Assembly: GCA_038237895.1 (NCBI GenBank)
Contig: JBBRYE010000048.1
Location: 1 to 25,475 of the forward strand
Direction: 5' to 3'
Source: Pseudopedobacter sp038237895
GTDB lineage: Bacteria > Bacteroidota > Bacteroidia > Sphingobacteriales > Sphingobacteriaceae
DNA: 25,475 nucleotides
The position numbers and the translations under genes are program-made. Below, piece by piece: positions 18,633 to 25,475 of the stretch (position 1 is its first letter; each line of letters begins with the position of its first letter). The notes below the pieces were generated by a model, which did not search any database, was not told where the DNA came from, and saw nothing but the letters and a program-made list of their open reading frames with translations.

Positions 18633-20255
18633 TTACTTTATAAATTTTTTGGTGCTAAGTTTATTTTCAAAATTTAATTTAGCAACGTAAACTCCTTGCT
18701 GTAAACCGGCTATGTTTATGTTTTTTGTATTTAAACCTGCTTCAACAGCAATTGATTTAGTTAAAACCTCTGCGCCGTTTACGTTATAAACGGATATTAT
18801 AGCATTGCCACCTTTTAAAGCTTTAATATTAAAAGTTAAGTGGGTAGCGTTAGCGTAAATATTTACTTCGCTGTCTTTTAAACCAAAATTAACAGCAACT
18901 ACGTTTGATAAAGTGGCTTTACCATCTAAATCAACTTGGTTTAAATGATAGTAATTTACACCACTGGTTGGTTTGCTATCTAAATAAGCGTAGTAGTTAG
19001 TTTGAGTGCTTGTTCCGCTTCCTTTTAAAGAAGTTATAGTTTGAAAATTAGTTGCATCATCTGATCTTAACACCTCAAAACGATCGTTGTTGTTTTCTGA
19101 AGAAGTAGCCCAATTTAATTGGATGCCATCTGCTGTTGTTTTGCTATTGAAGTTGTTTAAGCCAACTGGCAAAACAACTGGTGAGTTAGGAGTAAAAGAA
19201 AAGCCTCTAAACGCATATCCTGTACCTGCACTTGCTAATACTGTAGTTGTAGCGCTACTTAATTCAGCATTATAACCATTTACATCTGATATGGTTTCAA
19301 GTGTATTATTTTCTCCAATACCCGATGCTGGTGTTGTACCACCTACAGTAAAAAATAGAAATACTTTGCCTGCAGCGTTGGTAATTCCAGTCATTCCAAA
19401 TGAAGTATTTGTAAGTGTAGTACTAGAATTTTGTGTCCAAGTGCCAGCAACTAATGAATACTTTTTTAAGGTAGCACCTTCTGTAATATAAGCAACATCT
19501 ACACCCGAAACTGTGGCATCTAAATCAAAGAAAACAAAATCCCCATTTGCAATATTTTTAGTAAAACCAGTTAGTGCTGTTGGTGTTGCTGTAGTGGTTG
19601 GTAAGCCAGTGCCTATGCTGCTTAAACCATAATTTGCAGTATTAAAAAGACTACAGTATAGTTGTCCGCCATATATACCTAACCCTCTTGCATTGGTATA
19701 ATTTCCGACAGACTGTGCTACCGCAGTTGAAGTGGTGGTAGAAGAATTACAAAAAGGAACATACCGTACACCCCCACTTGCGCTTGTAAACCAAAAATTA
19801 GTACCATCTGCACTTAAAGCTTCTCTAAAGTTTGATGAAAAATCTCCGGCTAAAATTTTTGTTGTATAATCAACTGTTTTCAAAGAGTTAATTCTTGCAA
19901 TTACTTTGGTTGTAGTTGTGCCAAATACTGTTGCAGCTGCAACTCCTGTTGCACTATCGTATCCTACTAAACTTAAAAAAACTCTATCAGAGGATAATGC
20001 TAGCATTCCTTCTGTTCAAGCATTATCATTAAGTGTTAACCTTGATCCGGCTGGTGTTGTGTTTAAATTTACTGCTGAACCTACAACAGCTCCGGCAATT
20101 GTATATTCAACCAAACTAACAGGTCTAAACACCCCAGTATTATAAGTTGTACCATCACCAATTCTAGTAACAACCAAGTTTCCTGTTGTAAATTGCGCAA
20201 AAGTGATTTTTGCAAAGGTTACTATAGAAGTAGTTATTAGTAATTTTCTTTTCAT
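18633..20255 (-). pseudogene. Propeller-like T9SS surface protein interrupted by in-frame TGA
   Basis: The reading frame from ATG 20255 (signal peptide MKRKLLITTSIVTFAKITFA) runs 79 codons, meets TGA at 20018-20016, and continues in the same frame for 460 codons to a stop at 18633. Both sides align with the propeller module and tail of the 1381-residue protein: GDGTTYNTG before the stop and TEGML then SLVGYD after it, where the paralog reads DNAATEGLL. So one codon is changed and nothing is missing. Domains: signal peptide, propeller-like beta module (about 25-360), Fn3-like domain (about 365-460) and T9SS sorting domain (about 462-540). The part after the stop has no signal peptide and could not be exported if started internally at 20006. 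Either a recent nonsense mutation, a sequencing error, or readthrough. If intact it would be a non-catalytic surface binding or adhesion protein; that role is inferred. Confidence 0.8.
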
Positions 20256-20280
20256 GATATTTTACATTAAAATTTAAGTT

Positions 20281-20309
20281 TAAAAAAGGGTCGGTATCCA
20301 CCGACCCTT
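20281..20309 (-). terminator. Intrinsic terminator after susD
   Basis: AAGGGTCGG (20286-20294) and CCGACCCTT (20301-20309) form a perfect 9-bp GC-rich stem with a 6-base loop. On the minus strand it is followed by a T run (20287-20282 region reads TTTTTT). It begins 12 bases after the susD stop, the classic position for keeping susCD transcript high relative to distal enzymes. Confidence 0.88.
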
Positions 20310-20321
20310 AGGTAATCTGTT

Positions 20322-22052
20322 TTACCAACCTGGATTTTGGTTTACTCCAAAATCTGGAACAATTGAGGCATCCTTAATTGGAATAGGAAAAATGCGGAAT
20401 TTATCTGCATAAGCAAACCTATTTGAAACTACAAAACGATTATAAGTATATCCAGCTCCAACTTTTATAAGTTCGTTACCAGTAACTAATTTATCTGTTT
20501 GATCTAAAATTTTCCATCTTCTAACGTCCCAAAAACGGTGTTCTTCAATTGCCATTTCTACCCTTCTTTCGTTTCTTATACGAGTTTGAAAATCTTTATA
20601 ATTTAAACCTGGAGTTAAATTTGGCATTCCTGCCCTAGCTCTTATTGCATTTACAGCGTTGTAGGCAATAGAGGTAGGTCCATTTTTCGCTTCATTTTCT
20701 GCTTCTGCTAGATTTAAATAAATTTCTGCTAAACGATATTTTTTCCATCTAGCCGAAGATGCTTGGTTACCTAACACCGCAGGGTTAAAAAACTTTCTAA
20801 GAAAATATCCAGTATGGGTATTTTTTCTGTTAGGCGCTGCTTTTAAAAGTTGTTGTGCTCCACCCTTATAAAGCTGAATAACACCAACCCCTGGTCTATT
20901 ACTACCATTATACCATACACTTGCATAAAATCTAGGGTCCCTACCTACATAAGGATTGTTTTCATTGTAACCAGACGCTGCATTAATAATAGGATTTAAG
21001 TGGTATACATCGGAGTATCCAGTGATAGCTGGCAAACCAGTAACCTGCATTTCATAACTATCAACTAATTCTTGCGTTGGTGATGCACCAACTTTAAATT
21101 GACTTATTTGCCCAGTCATGGCGTTTGTGGTAGTGGTAGTTACTGATCCTGCTTCTTTTATCTCATATATTGTCTCCTTATCATTTGGCGTTGGAGAAAC
21201 ATCAGAAGTTGAAAAAAAGTATTGTTCGTAATTAGGAAATAACTGATATCCATTTGTTGTTAATGCAGTTAATGCTTGTTGTGAAGCAGTTGAAGCTGCT
21301 TGCCATTTAGTAATGTCATTATTAGGATTCCAAAGTGGACTTGCGTTATATAATAATGCTTCTGACTTAATTGCATAAGCTACTGCTTTAGAAAATCTGC
21401 CTCTGTCATTTTCATTATCTATTCTAATTGGCATTGTTGGCTCTGCGATAGCAGCATCACAATCTTTTACTATAAAATCGATTGATTGTTGAAAAGTAGG
21501 CCTTTTTAAAGTTGTATAATCAAAAGTTGGTTCCAATTCTTTATCAATAATTGGCATTGCACCATACTGTTTAACTAATTCTAAGTAATAAAATGCCCTA
21601 AGTATTTTAGCTTCTGCAGCATAGCGAAGTCTATTATTAGGATCTGGAACATTGGCTGTTGGTAAGCGGGTTAGAAACACATTAGCGTCTCTAATTCCTG
21701 CCCAAAACTCACTGTAATGAGTAACTTTACCTTGCCCGTTTTGCTCTAGTGGATTAATAGCGGTACTTAGAGATCCAGAATTCCATATTGACGCAATATT
21801 TGATGACTCATTACCCACATCTGCATCTTCACACTCGTCTGTACAACCAGCTAAAAAAGCAAAAAATTGGTATTTGGAAAAATAACTTGGTATATGCGTA
21901 TATATTTTATTCAAATAAGCTTCTGTTTGCTTTTCATTAGAAAATACTTGTTCTAATGTAATTCTTCCATCTGGGATAATATCTAATGGATCTTTTTTAC
22001 ATCCTATTGTTGCTACTATTAGAACAATAAAACAAATTAATATCTTTTTCAT
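20322..22052 (-). CDS. SusD/RagB family surface glycan-binding lipoprotein
   Basis: A 576-residue partner of the SusC transporter that captures oligosaccharides on the outer membrane surface and lids the SusC barrel. The signal peptide ends in a lipobox (ATIGC) with acylated Cys18, followed by charged KKD. The N-terminal half holds the TPR-type helices (for instance LRAFYYLELVKQYGAMP, about 151-167). The C-terminal half carries the family hallmark IRNERRVEMAIEEHRFWDVRR (about 492-512, a run described here by its ends R-RNERR and FWDVRRW). The protein ends with the usual FPIP and NQNPGW. Length is typical. It starts 20 bases after the susC stop, so the two are co-transcribed. Sugar specificity is not readable from sequence. 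Confidence 0.95.
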   Translation of the reverse strand: MKKILICFIVLIVATIGCKKDPLDIIPDGRITLEQVFSNEKQTEAYLNKIYTHIPSYFSKYQFFAFLAGCTDECEDADVGNESSNIASIWNSGSLSTAINPLEQNGQGKVTHYSEFWAGIRDANVFLTRLPTANVPDPNNRLRYAAEAKILRAFYYLELVKQYGAMPIIDKELEPTFDYTTLKRPTFQQSIDFIVKDCDAAIAEPTMPIRIDNENDRGRFSKAVAYAIKSEALLYNASPLWNPNNDITKWQAASTASQQALTALTTNGYQLFPNYEQYFFSTSDVSPTPNDKETIYEIKEAGSVTTTTTNAMTGQISQFKVGASPTQELVDSYEMQVTGLPAITGYSDVYHLNPIINAASGYNENNPYVGRDPRFYASVWYNGSNRPGVGVIQLYKGGAQQLLKAAPNRKNTHTGYFLRKFFNPAVLGNQASSARWKKYRLAEIYLNLAEAENEAKNGPTSIAYNAVNAIRARAGMPNLTPGLNYKDFQTRIRNERRVEMAIEEHRFWDVRRWKILDQTDKLVTGNELIKVGAGYTYNRFVVSNRFAYADKFRIFPIPIKDASIVPDFGVNQNPGW

Positions 22053-22072
22053 ATTTTATGATTTAAATTTCT

Positions 22073-25000
22073 TTAAAATGCTACGTTTAAACCAAAATTA
22101 AATACTCTGGTTACTGGGTAAGATAATTCGCTAGTTAATTCAGGATCAAAATCTTTAGTGGGTAAATTATCCCAAGTAAAAATATTTAAGCCATTAGCAT
22201 AAAGTCTTACTCTTTTAGATCCAAACTTGGTGGTAAACTTACTAGGTAATGTATAACCAATTTCCATATTTTTTAATCTTAAATAACTGGCATCAATTAA
22301 AAAATAAGAGTTACTTATTTCATTTGGAGAGGTAGAAGTTGCCGTGATTCTAGGATATGTAATTGTCTCTCCAGCTGCAGCTCTTTCGGGTGTCCAACTA
22401 TTTAAATGTCTTGAAAAATAGTTTTTACCTGGAAAAGTTCCTCTGCTTTGGTAATAATTAGAAACGTGTGATACTCCTTGCATTAACACACTTACATCAA
22501 AGCTTTTGTAAGTTATATTAAAAGCTCCTCCAAATTGATACTCTGGAACTGCAGAATAGCCTATAGGTGCAATATCTTTATCGTCTATTACATTATCTGC
22601 ATTTAAATCTTTATACTTAAAATCTCCTGGTTTAGATTGATTACCACCTATATTTTGAACAGGTGAAGCAGCTATTTCTGCATCAGATTCAAAATATTTA
22701 TCAACTATATATCCAAAACCTTGGCCTATTCTGTAATCTGTTTGACGATATCTATAAGCATATTGTGAAGATAAAAGTGGCTCATCAGCAAATTCCTGTC
22801 TGTTTGTAGCATAACTAGTACTTATTCTTGATAATATAGATAAATCTTTATTAAATGCTTTTTTGTAAGACAATTCTACTTCATAACCTTTATTTTTTAC
22901 TACCCCTACATTCACCGGAGGAATAACACCAGCAGGTAATCCGTTTAATATTGGTATAGTTCCACGATTTCTTAAAATATTATCTCTATTTTCTTTAAAT
23001 AAATCAACTACTAAATTAAATGAGTTTAAAAAGCCTACTTCTAAACCAATATTGGTTTTTTTGGCAACTTCCCATTGTAAAGCTTCATTTTTAAGTTGGC
23101 TTATATTTATACTTGTTCCGTTTCCTAAATTACTAGAAATACCACCGCCAACAACTGATACGTTATCCAAATAAAGAAATCTGTCCGTTCCTAACCTATC
23201 ATTACCCACCTCACCGTAAGAACCTCTAATTTTGAATAAATCAATAGCTTTAATATTTTTCCAAAACTTTTCTCTCGATACAATCCATGCACCAGAAACA
23301 GCAGGAAAGAAACCAAATCTTGCTCCTTTTATAAACTGCTCTGAACCATTATAACCAGCATTAAACTCAACAAAATATTTATTATCATAACCATAAGTAA
23401 CTCTACTAGATACTCCTCGTAGGTTAAATGGTATTTGATTATCAATAATCCTTTTCTGTTGTTGAAATAGTGCTAAACCTGTTACATTACTCTTTCCAAA
23501 AGTTCTATTATAATTTAAATAACCTTGGAAATCTGAGAAACTTGTAAAATTACTTCCACCACCAATAGATATTGTACCATCTACATCTGCATTAAAAGGT
23601 GAGTAAGTAACTTTAGGTTTTCCATCAGCATCTAATACGTTTGGATCAATTGATTGTACACTTTTTGCATAGGTTTTAGAAGCATCTAAATTATTAATAG
23701 ATCTAGAATCAAATGAAATTACTGCTTTTGCTGATAAGCCTTTGGTGATAAAATCCAATTGTTGTTCCATACCATATGTAGCTGTAACATTACTTCTAGT
23801 TTGTTGCCTGTAGCCAGATCTATTTAACAAACCATATGGAACATTAACTATGGTAGGTGAGGTACTTAAAGAACCATCAGGCGCAAATGGGCCTGGAATA
23901 ATAGAGGGCAAGTCATAGATATTAGCTAAAATAAAAAAAGAAGGAGATTGACCACCCTGGCCTGTAGAAGCTACCGCAACACCAAAAGGAGAATTTTGCT
24001 TTTCTAAATATCCAGCAATATTTAAATAAGCTTTTAAACTTTTATTGATTTGTAAATCTACATTTGATCTAAAATTATATCGGTTTAGTTTAAAACTTGG
24101 ATCATAGCCCAATTCATCTGTAGTGTTAAACTGGCCACCTTGGTTTAATAAACCTGCATTAACAAAATATTTTGCATTTTTTGCCGCACCAGAAATATTT
24201 AGATTATAACGTTGTTGTAAAGATTGGTCTTTAATTAACAAATTTTCCCAATCTGTATTTGGATATCTTAATGGATCAGAACCATCCTTATACGCTTGTA
24301 ATGCAGCATCTGAATAAGCAGGTAACCTGCCATCATTGGTTTGAGCTAAATTTCTTAAAGTTGCATATTCAAAAGAGTTAACTGGCTTTGCAACTCTTGT
24401 AAAAGCTTGTGAGCCAAATTCTGAACTGAAATTAATTTCAGGTACTTCTGAAGTACCACGTTTAGTAGTAACTAAAATAACACCATTTGCTCCTCTAACA
24501 CCAAATATCGCAGTTGAAGAAGCATCTTTTAATATGGTTACTGATTCTACCTCATTTGGATCAATGTAGGTTAAATCACGCTCTACTCCATCTACCAAAA
24601 CTATTGGTGATTGTGCATTAATTGTTCCTTGGCCACGAATAAATATTTGAGTTAAATCTCTACCTGGCTCGCCACTACGTTGTATAGAAGTTAAACCTGG
24701 TAATCTTCCAGCTAAAGTAACCGCTAAATTTGCAGCAGGACTTTGTTTAATTTCTTTAGTTTGGATAGTGGATACCGCACCGGTTAAAGTTTCTTTTTTT
24801 TGAGTACCATAAGCTACAACAACAACCTCGTTTAAGCCCTGAGTATCTGAAATTAAACGTACATTAATTGTAGTTTGGTCATCACTAACAGGTTTTTCTT
24901 GTGTTACATATCCTAAATAACTAAATATTAACACCCTGCTTTTACCCATTTTAACAGAATACTTTCCATTAACATCTGAAACAACACCCGCCGTTGTTCC

Positions 25001-25165
25001 TTTAACCTTTACTGATACTCCAGGTAAAGATCCGCCATCATTACTATCTGTAACTTGGCCTTTTATAATAAGATCTTGAGCCCTTAATTTTTGAGTGTAA
25101 AGCACCAAAATGAAAAATGCTAAAATCAAAACACAAAAGTTTTTTTGTAAACTTGTTTTATTCAT
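22073..25165 (-). CDS. SusC/RagA family TonB-dependent outer membrane transporter
   Basis: A 1030-residue importer that moves oligosaccharides across the outer membrane using TonB energy. A signal peptide covers about 1-30 (ending LRAQ). A carboxypeptidase-regulatory-like beta domain (about 33-105, IIKGQVTD, GVVSDVNGKYSV, FSYLGYVT) precedes the TonB box region EVVVVAYGTQKK (113-124). The plug domain (about 125-240) contains the SusC signature with IRGQGTI, VLVDGVERDL and SVTILKDASSTAIFG. The remaining 790 residues are the beta-barrel, ending in a C-terminal aromatic strand (NFGLNVAF). There is no N-terminal signalling extension for an anti-sigma factor, so control is probably by a two-component or other regulator that lies outside the window. 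Confidence 0.96.
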   Translation of the reverse strand: MNKTSLQKNFCVLILAFFILVLYTQKLRAQDLIIKGQVTDSNDGGSLPGVSVKVKGTTAGVVSDVNGKYSVKMGKSRVLIFSYLGYVTQEKPVSDDQTTINVRLISDTQGLNEVVVVAYGTQKKETLTGAVSTIQTKEIKQSPAANLAVTLAGRLPGLTSIQRSGEPGRDLTQIFIRGQGTINAQSPIVLVDGVERDLTYIDPNEVESVTILKDASSTAIFGVRGANGVILVTTKRGTSEVPEINFSSEFGSQAFTRVAKPVNSFEYATLRNLAQTNDGRLPAYSDAALQAYKDGSDPLRYPNTDWENLLIKDQSLQQRYNLNISGAAKNAKYFVNAGLLNQGGQFNTTDELGYDPSFKLNRYNFRSNVDLQINKSLKAYLNIAGYLEKQNSPFGVAVASTGQGGQSPSFFILANIYDLPSIIPGPFAPDGSLSTSPTIVNVPYGLLNRSGYRQQTRSNVTATYGMEQQLDFITKGLSAKAVISFDSRSINNLDASKTYAKSVQSIDPNVLDADGKPKVTYSPFNADVDGTISIGGGSNFTSFSDFQGYLNYNRTFGKSNVTGLALFQQQKRIIDNQIPFNLRGVSSRVTYGYDNKYFVEFNAGYNGSEQFIKGARFGFFPAVSGAWIVSREKFWKNIKAIDLFKIRGSYGEVGNDRLGTDRFLYLDNVSVVGGGISSNLGNGTSINISQLKNEALQWEVAKKTNIGLEVGFLNSFNLVVDLFKENRDNILRNRGTIPILNGLPAGVIPPVNVGVVKNKGYEVELSYKKAFNKDLSILSRISTSYATNRQEFADEPLLSSQYAYRYRQTDYRIGQGFGYIVDKYFESDAEIAASPVQNIGGNQSKPGDFKYKDLNADNVIDDKDIAPIGYSAVPEYQFGGAFNITYKSFDVSVLMQGVSHVSNYYQSRGTFPGKNYFSRHLNSWTPERAAAGETITYPRITATSTSPNEISNSYFLIDASYLRLKNMEIGYTLPSKFTTKFGSKRVRLYANGLNIFTWDNLPTKDFDPELTSELSYPVTRVFNFGLNVAF

Positions 25166-25185
25166 GAGGTTGGTTTTAATCAGCT

Positions 25186-25475
25186 AAATAAGAAAGTCTA
25201 AGTTTGTTGAAATAAACTTTATCTAATTAGATGATGGTTTAAAATATATAATTGGTAATGCTTTCGAAAGCTTTGCTAAGATAATATTATATTAATTATA
25301 CCGCAACCTGAGCTGTCCTGTGCCTAGCCTTGTAACAGAAAATGAAATATGTTTTTAATCTATTTTCTTCTTAAAAAAAACACATAAACAGTAGTACTTA
25401 AATCTACATTTTTTAGTTAACTGGGATCATAATCTAAAAATGGAATTACTATTGGCTGTTGTTAATTAGTATTAA
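25186..25475 (-). repeat. susC 5' leader, direct repeat copy 2 (continues past the edge)
   Basis: This 290-base stretch, with no gene of its own, lies directly upstream of susC and is almost the same as 7457-7735. It contains two perfect 12-base palindromes: ATCTAATTAGAT at 25221-25232 and GCTTTCGAAAGC at 25260-25271, both slightly degraded in copy 1. A GC-richer core around 25300-25340 is nearly unchanged between the copies. The ATG of susC follows after 20 more bases. The palindromes could be operator sites or RNA hairpins in the 5' UTR; this is inference. No open frame of note is seen on either strand. Confidence 0.85.
25276..25306 (-). promoter_or_regulatory. Possible Bacteroidota-type promoter for susC
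   Basis: On the minus strand TTG (25306-25304) is followed after 20 bases by TATCTTAG (25283-25276). This fits the Bacteroidota housekeeping pattern of a -33 TTTG and a -7 TAnnTTTG, except for one base in the -7 box and the first base of the -33 box. Copy 1 keeps the same spacing with TATATTAG. It would give a 5' UTR of about 100 bases containing both palindromes. Confidence 0.3.

Noticed and set aside
19996..20018. UGA read as selenocysteine, with the small palindrome AATGCTAGCATT just after it
   Set aside because: The hairpin is far too short and too close for a bacterial SECIS element, the aligned residue in the paralog is Ala, and a binding module has no obvious use for Sec.

Overview
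The window looks like Bacteroidota DNA, most like a Pedobacter or other Sphingobacteriaceae relative. It is AT-rich and contains a SusC/SusD pair, type IX secretion (T9SS) C-terminal sorting domains and no strong Shine-Dalgarno sites. The exact genus cannot be fixed from the sequence. Every recognisable gene lies on the minus strand, so the biology reads from right to left. The window is most of one polysaccharide utilization locus (PUL) aimed at a rhamnose-containing, probably sulfated and perhaps acylated glycan.

In transcription order: a 5' leader (25475-25166) precedes a SusC-type TonB-dependent transporter (25165-22073) and its SusD-type lipoprotein (22052-20322). A strong intrinsic terminator follows susD. 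Next are three related modular surface proteins: a standalone propeller-like protein with a T9SS tail, interrupted by an in-frame TGA (20255-18633); a 1381-residue glycosidase that carries the same propeller-like module and tail (18525-14380); and a 956-residue glycosidase without that module (14283-11413). A GH2 family enzyme follows (11377-8330). The stretch from 8203 to 7249 is a graveyard: a sulfatase reduced to its signal peptide and C-terminus, a second near-identical copy of the susC leader, and a frameshifted C-terminal scrap of a third glycosidase of the same family. Beyond it come an S1-type sulfatase with an odd active-site motif (7227-5614), an alpha/beta-hydrolase esterase (5579-4758), a canonical S1 sulfatase (4566-3061), a GH78 alpha-L-rhamnosidase (3027-190) and, cut by the window edge, the start of an L-rhamnose mutarotase gene (115-1).

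A working model: the T9SS-exported glycosidases cut the polymer at the surface, SusC/SusD import oligosaccharides, and the esterase, sulfatases, GH2 enzyme and GH78 rhamnosidase remove acyl groups, sulfate and terminal sugars in the periplasm. Free rhamnose then enters catabolism through RhaM. No polysaccharide lyase, regulator, tRNA, rRNA, CRISPR array or transposase is visible.

The most interesting points are the modular shuffle among three neighbouring surface proteins, the in-frame stop in one of them, the direct repeat of the susC leader that points to a collapsed second PUL copy, and the CILSR variant of the sulfatase motif.
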